NCBI GenBank assembly: GCA_017591395.1
Contig: WEDG01003433.1
Location: forward strand, 41,732 to 105,731
From: Schistocephalus solidus
Taxonomy: Eukaryota; Platyhelminthes; Cestoda; Diphyllobothriidea; Diphyllobothriidae
DNA length: 64,000 bases
Reading direction: 5' to 3'
This document shows positions 31,540 through 42,829 of the stretch, piece after piece. The first letter of the stretch is position 1; each line of letters opens with the position of its first letter. The position numbers were made by a program, and so were the translations under genes. The notes below the pieces were generated by a model. That model was not told the DNA's origin, made no database searches, and was given only the letters and a program-made list of their open reading frames with translations.

Positions 31540-32900
31540 ATCAGCCTTTTTCCCTTTTCTTCCGCCTATTACTCTCCTCCCTACCCTGCCGACATTTGGA
31601 GGGCTCTTAAGCGTCTCACTGGCCAACGACGCAAACTGGCACATTTTGACGCCAACGGAACCTCAGTAAATGAAAATTTTATCTTTAATCACATTGATGC
31701 TGGTAGAGAGGATCGTCTGTCCTGTGTCTGCGGCTATAGTGGAGTAATATCTTTGAGAGTGCCATAGATCAAAAACTGCCGCGTCAAAGGGTCTCACAGC
31801 ATTTCTCATTAAGTCCCATTATTCTCAGATAGCATCTTTTTCACCTGTCTTATTATCATGTCCTTCCTAGAGTTAAAAAAACCTGACACCCGGCATGCCG
31901 AAAGAATAGCATATATCCCTGAAAATTGAATAATGTTGGTCAAAAATCCTTTTGTTGAATTGCATGATCTTCCACACCTCCGATGTTTGCTGATCTAGTT
32001 CAGTTAGATGTCATTAAGTCATTCTCCTCCAATTTCTCCGATCTGTAACAATTTGCATATAAAGCCAGCCGTTTTACCTTGGATGCTGTTGCTCCTGTGG
32101 TTACCTCCGCTCTATGAGACCAGAACAAGGGTTGTCGTACGTACGCATGTGCATGTCTTGACTACTCCTCTGTCATAAATACTGTCGCGCGCCATCACCT
32201 CCCTAGAAAACATCGCAGCGCTGCTGCCCTGACTGAAATGTTTTATGACTTGGAGATTACTTGCCTTCCGCACTCAATTTGTCCAGTCTGGCACCTGGAC
32301 ATCTACAGTTCCTCCTAATACCTGCGGAGTCCTTCAAGGTTTCCCCATATCCCCTCATATGTTCTCCCCCTCCCATTGATGAACTGCGATCGTCAAATGA
32401 CTGCCTACATGTTAAGTATACATGGTTGTTGGTTGTTGGTTGTTGTTGGTTGGTTGTTGTTGGTTGTTGGTTGCCTTGTTAAAAGCAGTTTCTGAAGTAT
32501 GGCCTGAATTGTATCTCTGCATGATCGTTTAAATTAAGTCCAGTGTGGTTTTCGACTGCGAACCTCTCCCTCCCCTGAGCCCTTAGACATGCTTCTCAAT
32601 GAAGTAACATTTTTCCGTGACCTTGGTGTTACTCTATCCCAAAATCTCTGATGCTCCAAGGATTTGAAAACACTTTTAACTGTCTAAAAAAATTCATTGT
32701 TTACGATCCGATCTCACACCTCACACCTGCCAAAAGTCAATTGGCAAACATCTGTTTTCGGTAATTCAAATCAAGTCACTACAATCAACTGGAGATTTGA
32801 CTTGTGAGCTATGAACAGCGCTTACATGTGTCTCGGGAAAGGTGAATCACACTCCTCGTTCCCACGTCACCTGCAGGATGGAGCCAGTGTGTTGAGGGTC
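31540..32900 (+). pseudogene. Rex1/CR1-like LINE reverse transcriptase relic
   Basis: In shifting frames I see ADIWRALKRLTGQRRKLAHF with NGTSVNE (31.59-31.68 kb), then QFAYKASRFTLDAV (32.05 kb), LDYSSVINT (32.16 kb), GVLQGFPISPHMFS (32.33 kb, corresponding to the GVPQGSVLSPLLF box) and FFRDLGVTLSQNL (32.61 kb). This order fits Rex1/CR1-type polymerases. The motif C position is lost, and a GGTTGTT microsatellite occupies that interval. It is heavily decayed. Confidence 0.65.
32424..32473. repeat. (GGTTGTT)-type microsatellite
   Basis: Irregular GGTTGTT/GGTTGTTGTT units inside the decayed LINE. Confidence 0.85.
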
Positions 32901-33720
32901 CTGGAGCTAGGCGGAAGGGGGAAGGGTCCGGGGTGGGGTGTGAGCGCGATCGGCATGTCAAACACATGAAGTGCGTGCGATCAACACGTAGAGTCAGTCA
33001 GGGAAGATAGAATGCCTGTATCAGCGTCTTCTGTCAACCGAGCGCTGAATTCGCTAAACGAATAGTCACTGCCTCGGCTGCTGCTGGAACCCACCTGCTT
33101 AGACCTTTAGAGTGCTGTAATGGTGCTCGGTAGCTAATCTGAAAGGCTTCTTTGACCTCGGATTGGTGGTTCATATCGATTCGATGTGTGAGAATCGAAT
33201 TTTAGATCGATCAATTTTATTTTTACCTATATACAATCCTTTCAATGCCGACTAGCTCATTCAGTCAACTCCAGTTTCTCAGATTATCACCCCGGAACTC
33301 TCACCTTGGGAAACAAAAAAGAGGAGCGACTTCGGTTTTTAAAACAACTTACCATAGTCCGCTCGCACTTTCCACACTACCTACTAAGAACTTTCCATGA
33401 AGCAGAATCATACATTTTTTCATGTCGTTAGGAGGTCGTTTCGCTTCCTTATAATGTCTGCCAATAGACAGAGACCAAGCTGTATTCTAAAAGAGCGAGA
33501 AAGCTAAACGTGCAGGGGACAGGCTTCCAGAAAATGCATACTAGCATCGGAAACCAGGTGACTATTTTAATTATTTCCACACCGAAAGATACCTTTCCAA
33601 AAAATAACATAACCGATGCAAGGACGTCTAAAATGACTTTCAGATGAGTCATTTTTAATATCAGATAATTGGATTTTCCGTTACAGAATAAGGAGAGAAT
33701 TGCATAATTAAAAGGCAATC
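32901..33720. other. No recognisable feature
   Basis: Nothing seen. Confidence 0.4.
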
Positions 33721-33980
33721 TGACAAGAGACAAGATTAGAATGGTCAATTCTGGTTTATTAGCCAACATCAGCCAGCCTTACCTAAACCTAGGATTTGCA
33801 ACGTCTGCGGCTCGAACTCACGACCTGTTGGATAGAAGTCCAACGCCATAACGATTCAGCCATGGGCTCATTGTCCTGTCGGTTGCAATCTGGTATATTG
33901 GCAATGCTAGTGGATCAAGAGTGAGCCCCAAGGAAAAACAGGACGAGCACATGTCGTAGCACGATCGGTGAGGTCTCCCT
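33721..33980 (+). mobile_element. SINE with inverted 5' half
   Basis: 33,721-33,906 is the body, head and 5' leader in minus sense (CTGGTTTATTAGCC, GGCTCGAACTCACGACCTG, TTCAGCCATGGGCTCA, CTGTCGGTTGCAATC). 33,907-33,980 is the tail in plus sense (GTGAGCCCCAAGG, CAGGACGAGCAC, CGATCGGTGAGG). The leader end abuts the sense tail, the arrangement expected from twin priming. Confidence 0.7.
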
Positions 33981-36890
33981 CCAAACACAAATACAGTCAC
34001 TTATCAGAAGATGATGCTCAGTCAAAGAATAACACAGCGCTATTTTTGACATGTAGTTTTATGATGACTTGGAGTATACCAAGCAGAACTGAGACTCTAC
34101 ATCCCTCCTCCCATTGCTGTGCCTTTTGCGTACAGAAAAAGCACGCCGAGAAGACCTTGAAGCCCTGAGCCACATGTCCTGCGGCAGACTTTCCTGGCAG
34201 GGGCACAAGTCAGACACTTGGTGGGATTGCTGACACGAAACGTGTTACCCCTAAAGAGGTCCTCTATTAAGGCCATCCAGTTAACGCACCATCCCACACC
34301 GTATTTCTAGACTCACGGTTTCTCGACCTTTTTGCTACCACGGAGTACAATTCGTGTCAGAGGTGAGACGTAAACTACCAGGGCAACTGACCTCCTCTGA
34401 AGCTGAAGCCATCCACCCAGCGTCATCTGAAGCGTTAAATCAACAAATAGATAGCCACAAGTCCTGCGTCCAAAATTAGGGCCTTGGAAATCTGGAAGTC
34501 GATGTGGGAACAGACTGGTTCGCTTCTGTCATCCCTGCTTCCGCGTGAAATAACAACCGACACTGGCAGGAGAATTCACATGAGTGGTCTAAAAGGACTC
34601 GCGTAAACCCGGCCTGATAGCACATTCAATCGATCAACTGTGCAAAAAGCCTGTTTCGGTAAATAACGCTTTTCGTCGGAAAATAATAGTTGGCAAGTCT
34701 GAAATATAAGCGCACGCCCCTGAAATACGTACTAACATGGATGCTACTGGCTTCCGTTGGGTAGCCGTCTGTATTTGGTTATCAACTGCGAAAATAACAC
34801 TTCAGACGGTACGCTCACCATATTAATTTCCTTGGAATGGAAATGTTCAGTCCGTTTGTTTTCAAGTATATTTACTTACTTTGCTTAGGCAATAAATCTA
34901 AGCAAGAAGAAAGCGTGGTAACTGAGGCTAGCACTGGAAATGGGATTCACAGTAGATGCACTATATCGTGAAATGCTAACCGAAATTCCTAACTATGTTT
35001 ACTATTCAAAAAGATTACTAAGGTAGGCTTTTTATTGTCTTACAGTACAATCCTAAAATATCCCATTCACTTCAACTAGCCAGTTATTGACAATAAACGG
35101 AAAAAATGCATGCCACTCAAAAAGTCATTTTTAAGGCGACAGGAACGAGTATTCAAAAGCTAGTATCGTGGTGTGTCTGAATTACCTTGGGATTATACTG
35201 CAAGATAATCAATGCTTAAGTAATCCTTTCTAATCAAAAACACATTTGAGAATTGCAAGAGCCTGTCAATGATATAGTATGATATAGCCTGTGAACTTAC
35301 TACCTCATTGAAGGCTTGTTCATCAAACTGCGTTACCTACCTTCTGAGTTGGGCAGCTTTGCGTTGTCAACCGTCTTACCTCAATAGATTGACCATTCGC
35401 GGACTACCTTGCCGAAGAAAATGCATACACCCACACGTGTGCCCATGCTCCATAAAATGGTAAGTAATCAAAAAGTATGACGGCGTGATCCAGTGACGGA
35501 GATATTTTATTTCGGCATGCCGGGGTTTACCAGATGACAGTCAGTCGCCTCGGGTTGGCAAGTAGGCGCAGTAAGTGCTGCCAGAATGCATTTCGAGTTA
35601 ACCAGGACCCGTACAGCAGTTTTTGAATATTCCCTTGAACTTGTATGACTGTGGAGAAGGTAGCACGTTTTGCTGGTTATGTGTAACCGACTGAAGGTTG
35701 CAAATAAACCAGAAATGCCTTTCGCTGTCTCAGACGTCCCATTGCCAACGGAAACCCTTGTCCAACAGGTGCCTGCCGACGTAAAACCGCAAGTGCTGAA
35801 TGCAATCCGTGTGCCTGCATAAGCAATATTTTAATGGAGATTGCTCCGAAAAACCAGGAGAGAATTATCTTACTGAAAGAAGCAATGCAACAGGCTCAGT
35901 AAAATATTTTCAGCTAAAACTAAACTCTGAGGTCTTCTCCAGGTGGTTGATTTGGCGTCTGGGCTGCTTTCGAGTCGACATTACCTTTTTATTTGTCATC
36001 CAGTCACCTCTGCCGCACAAAGGAAAGGATCCTGTTGCAGAAATAATCTGAAGATTTATTTCATCTCTCTTCTACCATTTCTTTCGCCAAAGCATCAGTC
36101 TAAAGTATGATTGTATAAGCCGTTTCGAGAGCTCCGTTCATGAAAGCCAGGATGGCTAACACATGAGAAATTTACTTGGAGGTAAACTAAAGAATTTTAT
36201 GATGTATTTGGTGCACGAGCATACCTAGGTGTGGAAACTGCCCATCAACGTCCGTTTTGAAGGTAAATTAAATCCCCAGAAGTAATCGAATCAAGCTAAG
36301 CGTAGAGCGTTCCTGGTTGAGCCCTTTTGACGGTATCAAACGCATCAACTACACAGTGTGACCAAAATTCTGAGTTAATTGCAGACGGATCTGCGGCTTC
36401 CACCTTTTGTATTATGATTACAGGCAAAAAGCCAGATGGGAATGAAGCCACGGAGTGTGATAATATTGTTTGACGAAGGAAGGGTTAGTTTCTAGAGAAA
36501 GAACTCAGGGTTGAAGCAAAAGCTTCACGGGGGCCCTTCGACGCAGCGTTACGCTAAATCCAGCAAAAGCAGGGGGAGAAAAGCTTCAGGTGAACAGCAT
36601 ACCACATCGAGCTAAGACCCATTGGTCTGGCAGTAAATTCTTTCATGGTAACATTCAAGTCCATCCCTTAAAAGGTACACTGCCTTTGAGCATTCGTGCA
36701 TTTGGCAAACAAAAGGGTAGTTTCAACACTAGAACTACTGAGACACCATAGCAAACCACCAGGTGAACTCTCCTTTACCAGCACAGTGTACCTAACCTAG
36801 TCACAAGGCAGCTAAAAAAACAACATACCCATTTACCTGAAAAGCCTGCCACTACGTTCTGCGCCCATACCGGACACCCTAAGCCCGGAG
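33981..36890. other. Anonymous DNA
   Basis: No gene is supported. A weak plus-sense SINE body echo (AAATAAACCAGAAATGCC) lies near 35.70 kb. An AT-rich patch near 35.2 kb resembles sequence near 11.8 and 62.85 kb. Confidence 0.4.
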
Positions 36891-36894
36891 TTAG

Positions 36895-37030
36895 CTATTT
36901 TCATAGGAGGGAGATCGGGTGCACACCGATCGCGTTCTGGGATATAGATGCTACGTTGCGCCTTGGGGCTCACTCTTAAGCCCCGGTAGCAGCCGCACAG
37001 TGGACAACCGTCACGAAATCGTTTGTCATT
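36895..37030 (-). mobile_element. SINE tail, minus strand
   Basis: GTGCACACCGATCGCGTTCTGG, CGTTGCGCCTTGGGGCTCACTC and AGCCCCGG.AGCAGCCGCA match the tail. The head is missing. Confidence 0.65.
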
Positions 37031-37075
37031 TGCGATACAGTCTGTTGTAAGCAAATCTAAAATTCTGCTCCCCGT

Positions 37076-37332
37076 ATACAGGAAAACCAGCTAACGATGG
37101 CGAGGTTATGCCATCTCTCCCAGGTGGTCATGCACACTCACCAGACTCGAAACATAGATTTGTCACGGGGAAGACTCGCATATTCGGCACCTGTACAGTA
37201 AAGAAGGACCGTGATGAACTGGAGACGATTCGATCTGGTAGGGCGAACATCAAGAAGCATGTCAAGTTTGATGACGCACACGCATTTCCCAGAGATAAGA
37301 GGAGACGATCGCAACCATTCAGGACGGCGTAA
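37076..37332 (+). CDS. Candidate 3'-terminal exon, unknown protein
   Basis: An open frame of about 85 codons ends at TAA (37,330-37,332). The first in-frame ATG is at 37,108, but the frame is open upstream to a possible splice acceptor, TTCTGCTCCCCGTATACAG, ending near 37,080. The product is basic and hydrophilic (SKHRFVTGKTRIFGTCTVKK, ERRRS-like C-terminus PRDKRRRSQPFRTA). It contains KHVKF, which fits the RVxF-type docking pattern for protein phosphatase 1; such short motifs also occur by chance. No domain is recognised and the minus strand is also open here. It could be a chance ORF. Confidence 0.3.
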
Positions 37333-37589
37333 AGAAGTGCACAGGGTGTATATTGGCACAAACGCTGGGTAAGCATAATATGTTTTGGTAAGACGCAGGA
37401 AACTGTAACTGAGCATATTACGCCGAGGTAATTCTCGGAAATTAACGATATAAAGAACTTAGTTTTTTTCCACTTAATTTTGTTCGTCATTGCAGTCCAA
37501 TGGCAACTTCCAACGCTGTGAGATCCGCTTAATGAAACTTGAAATCAGGGGGGGTAGAGATGGCATGTGTGTGTGTGCTGTGTACCTAA
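37333..37589. other. No recognisable feature
   Basis: Nothing seen. Confidence 0.4.
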
Positions 37590-37945
37590 ACAGGTCACAT
37601 GGCAGATGCTCTGGACCAACACAGGGGTTTGATCGGGCATGCCAGGCACTATTCGGTATGCGCTCGCATAACAAATGCCCCACATAGGGCGGGGTGGTGG
37701 TGGCACGCGTAGATGCAGGCTCACGCCGCACCAGCCATCCACGCCTGATCCCGCCTCCGGGTTTCTTCACTTTGTCTTGACACCGAGCACAAGTGGGCGA
37801 GGGAACAGTGAGTGCAGGAAATGCAGCACAAGTTCACTGTGACTTAAACCTAATCAACGCGCAAATCCCCGACCCTGGAACACCATGCTGTGGAGCAAAA
37901 GGTAGACCTTGTTGAATACAATGGTCGAATGGTCGTTTGGCGGTC
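37590..37945 (+). mobile_element. LINE 3'-tail copy, diverged
   Basis: It contains CGCCGCACCAGCCATCCACG, TTTGTCTTGACACCGAGCAC, the GTGACTTAAACCTAATCAACG segment and a degraded end. The same order is seen in 46.48-46.69 kb. Confidence 0.55.
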
Positions 37946-39250
37946 TACTTAGCGTGGTGACAGCGGTCGCTCCTTGGCGACTTGCCGAAATTGTGATGCC
38001 AATTGATAGGTTACTGTTCAGTGATCGGCCACAACTGAACACGGCTCAGGTGCAAGCGCACACCCCACCTTGAGGGAAAGACAACTTCAACAAATTGCAT
38101 TCGGTCTGATTGGAGAATAGCTGGCATTGCCTTCTGCTAAAGCCAGGCTCTCCTGCCAGCCCCGTCTACCCAAATATAGAATCTTCGCGTTTTCGACTTT
38201 CACACCTCTACCAGCAGCATATTTGGTGGGTTCCTGCTACCCCTTCTTATGTGTACTTTTTCTCCATAAGAAAAATATGTCTATGCGATTAACGCAGAGC
38301 AAGCTTCATTCGTTCTTAGTCACATTTTGCACAAGCCGCCATTGCCTGCTTATTTAAAGGTGACTGACAGTGAGTTCGACGGACGACAAAATTGCGGTGT
38401 GTGTTCGTGTTACCCTGAAAAACTACTACCCTAACCTGTTCAGATGTAAAGCGAAAATCGAGTTGTTTGAAAGACCAGAAAAAGCAGAAAACACGATAGA
38501 AACCTGAGAGGTATAGTCTGGGAGCTCAAATATCGCCTACCCGAGCAACGTTCTTAGTTAGACATGTGAGAGGATTCAGCCGGCGGATGACGCCGTATTC
38601 TTCAGCCTGATATGCTGGAGGTGAAAACGTCTTGAAGGATGGCCTTGCCCTTCAGTCGATCGGCAGCAGCAGCAGACCGAGGTTGGGCCAGTTGGCACGC
38701 CGGTCTTGCAGACCACAGGGTCCGTGGCAGACTGGAGTTCAACTTTGGCTGGATCGACCAACGTCTTCACTTGCCTACTTTGCTGTTGCCACTGGCAGCA
38801 ATGGCTGATTTCAGAGGAGGTTATTTCGGTAAAGAGGAGGTAGGTGATCGGTTTTGGTACCGGAAGCGTCCTTCGAAGGAGACCCGATCAGAGACAGAGG
38901 AACTTGGAAAAAGGAGTAAATATTGAATGCTGCCAGGCGATGAATATCGTTGGAGAGCCCGTGCCGATCAAGTATTTTCACAGTGGTCCCACATACTCGC
39001 AGTTCGGTTGTTTTGACACCTACTACAGGGATTGTAAAGTATTAACGTCACCAATAGTGAAGGAGAGTGTTAGCGCCTTTACACTATTGGTCGATGTTGC
39101 AGTTACCTTGCCCATCTAGTTCAAGGTTCGCACTTAGAAAGGCGAAGTTGTCTGCTAGCCAAGGAGCCTAAACGACCATGTTGACTAGCGGCTACTCCCG
39201 ACTATGAAGCTGTTTTCGACAATCACTTACTTACTACAGTTGTGATCAGG
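37946..39250. other. No recognisable gene; may include the 3' tail of the RTE-like fragment
   Basis: The frame at 38,639-38,926 (95 codons) has no domain. Sequence next to 39,250 is downstream of the minus-strand LINE ORF and is probably its untranslated tail. Confidence 0.35.
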
Positions 39251-39254
39251 CCTC

Positions 39255-40330
39255 AGCAAGCCGCGCTCGGTGAGGTCGCAGATTGTATCTTTTCACGCCT
39301 GACGCTCCACGGATGCGGATTTAGACAACTTAACCCATTCTCCTCCAACGACTGAAACAGAATACCGAAGGTACAAGAACCACCCGCATGTCTTGACGAA
39401 CTGCCTCCTCTTCGACGTCCCAAAAAAGGCAGCATTACCGGATGGAGGACAGCAACACTGATCTCTTGAGGTGGATGACAAAGAATGTGGCCAAGCCATC
39501 TCAGTCATCTTTCTTGGATGGCCTGGGATTTACGTGCGATGCTGTCGCAGCGAGTGTGACATGTCTCATTTGAGACAATGTCAGTGTACGTCACTAGAAG
39601 GATGGTGCTTAGGTATCAGTGGTCAAATGCCTCTAGTTTTTGTCCATCTGCCACGCACATAGCCCCGCATTTACAGCCATAGAAAAGGACTAATCATGGT
39701 GATGCGCGGTACACTGGGATATACGTGGCGCAGGAAATGTCATGTCGAGTTCACAGACACTTTCGAAGGCTTATAAAACTCAACAGGCAACATCGATTCG
39801 GGAGAGAATGTCATCCTTATGCTGTCTATTCCCCAGCAGTCTCGTTGCGAGGCAATTAAAATTGTCTATTTCTTCAACTCGATAGCCGATAAGCTAGAGA
39901 GGTGCATATTCCTGATCAGGGATGCAAATTGAAAAACCTTTGGCCTTCCCAGCGTTTATGGATCAACCGACCGATTAATTAATCTCAATTCACCAATGAC
40001 ATCATAGACCCTAAATCCCTTAAACTTGAAGCAAGGAAAACAATATCATCAACGTAGTCGAGCTCAATCATCCATGTCCGATTGCAAACTCCGGCAACTT
40101 CGTGTACGGCCTTCCCGAGATTGTGGTCACTGGTGTATTTGGACAGAATACCCCTCAAGATATAACCATCTCGAAAGCCAGACCGAATATCAAGTGGTTA
40201 TGGCAGATTGCTTTGTACCAGAACCCGCAGTAATAGAGCTTGCGCATGGTCATTATTATTGCGGGTAATCCATCTATTACCATTGTCCGCCACAGAGACT
40301 CACGATGGACGAGTTCAAACACAACAACGA
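39255..40330 (-). pseudogene. RTE/CR1-like LINE RT fragment, C-terminal half
   Basis: Minus strand in order: HRESLWRTMVIDGLP (about 40.32 kb, after motif A), a broken motif B interval, LDYVDDIVFLASS (motif C intact, about 40.06 kb), a decayed middle, FLWL*M-type remnants of LYGCE with GQKLEAFD near 39.62 kb, then TILLVTYTDIVSNETC, IQERWLRWLGHILC (39.51 kb) and LGRRRGGSS to the C-terminus near 39,255. It differs in family from copies A and B. Multiple frameshifts are present. Confidence 0.7.
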
Positions 40331-40439
40331 AAACAACAAAACAGACAGCCGTCACCTGTTTTTAGCTATGAAAGAATTCAAAAATGCGCCTTAGTGCGAA
40401 TAACTGGCCCGCACATCCACGTTCAGCTCGTGATGTAGT

Positions 40440-41600
40440 CGCAATGACCGTCTCATTTCAAACCGACTGGTGTAATTCACTCGAGATATGGACCTCAGGC
40501 AGCGTTGGTTAAATGCCTCCAGTTTTCAACCGCCTTCTACGCGCATAGCTCAGCATTCACAACCATATAGGAGGATGACCAAACGGATGCACGGTACATC
40601 TGAAACTTCATGGCAATGAAGATGTTTTGACGGATCTATAGACACCCTGAGAGGCAAGAGATAACTCGGCGAGCATCGAGCCGGGAGACAACAACGTCCT
40701 TACCAGATCATTTCGTCAACAGCCTCGTCTCAATGTATTTAAACCTGTCAACTTCTTCCAGCTGACAGCCAGTAATCTCGAGAGGTGCCTTCTCCTGGTT
40801 AGGGCTGCAGCGTCTATGGATAAACTGACGGATTCTGCCACTATATTCTCTCAACTGTAGACCACCAAATCTGAAGGCTAAGAAGGCGATATCGTCGAGG
40901 TCCATCAGTAAAAACCGTATAAGGCCCCCTCAAGCATCCGGTCAACGGCGCAGTTGAGCAGTATAGGCGGCAGGACGCTAGGTCTAATATCGAATGGTTG
41001 GGGAAGACCTGATTTTTTCCAGTAAACCATCCAGTTTAATTTTCGGAATCGAACACAGTTGTAAGCTCAACGAAACAGCCAGCTGTCGGTTGCTGGTAGC
41101 TACTGCGGAATTCTAGCAGATGCCTCCGTGTGAATATCTGGTCCGCACATCCCCGTCCAGCTCGGAATCCGGCTTGGTTGGGCCTCACCCTAATCTCACA
41201 CAGTCTCGAATCGCCTGGGTGCCTGAGCGCTAGCCATTAGGAGCGATCTCACCTCCCCACGCTTGTTCAGTCTCCTCATGCGGCCAGGGCACCAGTGTCC
41301 GAGCAAGACTTGTAGATTTCAGCGGGAATACCAGCCTCCCTGGTTGGCTTGTGGTTGCGCAGCCTTTGTATTGCATTGCCAACTTTGCTCTCGGAAGGAC
41401 GGTCACATGACACCGCAGAGCGTGAATAAGGCTAAAACTCCGCTGTAGAAGAGAGCGAGGGCCTGGTGAGTTCATAATCGAAGCTGTCATTGTGCTCTAA
41501 GTGTTCACGACACGGCTCGACCTTGGTCAAGTTGTCAGCAAGAAAGCCGTCATCCTCATCGTGAACAACGTCCCCCAGTGCATAGGGTTTACCACTAACT
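40440..41600 (-). pseudogene. Second RTE/CR1-like LINE RT fragment
   Basis: Minus strand: VVHDEDDGFLADNLTKVEPC (41.56 kb), NAIQRLRNHK with GIPAEIYKSC (41.36-41.31 kb), RPNQAGFRAGRGCADQIF (41.17 kb), FVELTTVFDSEN (motif A, 41.08 kb), then an internal deletion. It continues with MDLDDIAFLAFRF (motif C with Leu in place of Tyr/Ala, 40.90 kb), CQLEEVDRFKY (40.75 kb), a VSRLDARRV block and a C-terminal LEAFNQRCLRS near 40.5 kb. It lies directly upstream of, and in the same orientation as, the fragment at 39.26-40.33 kb, and the two overlap in the domains they contain. They are therefore two insertions of one family and not one copy. Confidence 0.75.
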
Positions 41601-42777
41601 TCTAAATTAATTTTCTTGCGTTTTCGAGTATCACCAACGCTTGAGGCCTGCTCAACGGTAGTCGCTGTTTCAGCCCAATATTTATACGTTGACCGTCATT
41701 TTCCAGAGTTAGTGGAAGGAAGCATGGTTGCGGGACCGTCTGAGCCGACACCTGCAACAGTGTTCCGCTGATCCAGTTATTGAAGCGCCATTGAGTTTGC
41801 CCGATAATTACCCACGCTGTCTCATCAACTGACTTCAATATTAAGCACTGGGTACGGTTTGCTTTGTGGACTCAGATTAAGGAGGCCAGTATCACCAAAA
41901 ACGTTTCAGCAGCCTTTGTACCTATCAGGGATACAACAGGCCATGCTTCCACAAAGAAAACCGGACTGTTATAGAAGCATACCATGGTAGTGGCGATCAG
42001 AGATTTATTTTGAGATGCTTCCACTGGATTTCACCAATAAAAGGTCCCACACAAAATGGTTTTTGCGTTGGAGGAGCAGGCTTTTAGGTAAGTTCCCATC
42101 GGAAGACTGATACAAATAACCTTTAACGAAGTGGAAAAATGGAGAAAATTTGAAGACAGTGATTCTAAGCGGGAGCATTACAACGTGGGAATTTAAAAAG
42201 AACCTGAGCTCTACTGTACGGTCATTACCTGGCAGGAGAACTATAAATTCAAAATAACTATGACAACTTAAGATAAATTGCAAGCCTCTGAATCACAGCC
42301 CTCGGCCGAGTGGCTCCCGGGGGAAATCCCGATCTTGCACACTATATCCGCCAATCCGCAAGTTTACTCCCCCGAGCCTACGAAGTGCTATGCCACCACC
42401 CGGATGGGTAGGTCGGATGGAGAGATACTAAACCGATCCAGCCACCACAATGGCAGATTATCACTCAGCATCCAATATGCTAGCGGTGGAGGGATAGAGG
42501 ACTGTCTAGTACCATGTCAGTTATACACACCAAACGCTGGGGCCATCAGCGAACAATGTAGCAAGCCCGGGCGGTAGGGAAGTTTAAGAGGTCAAATCTG
42601 TATTCGTATTCAGAGCACCACAAGCTGCACTCCCGGTTTCGTAGCGAAAGAGAAGGGGAAAGAGCAGTAGGAGTGGTGTATTCTGTACAGAAACTCATTG
42701 ATGGTCAGAGGCCCCAACGAGCGAGAAGATCTAGGTATGCCCGCGTGTCTGTCCACAAGCGTGATTGAACGCATTTT
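41601..42777. other. No recognisable feature
   Basis: Frames at 41,602-41,838, 42,005-42,283 (minus) and 42,278-42,577 (plus) show no domain. Confidence 0.4.
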
Positions 42778-42829
42778 TTAAATACTCTTTTGTTAAATTT
42801 GCCTGCTAACTGTTTTGATTTCAGCAACC

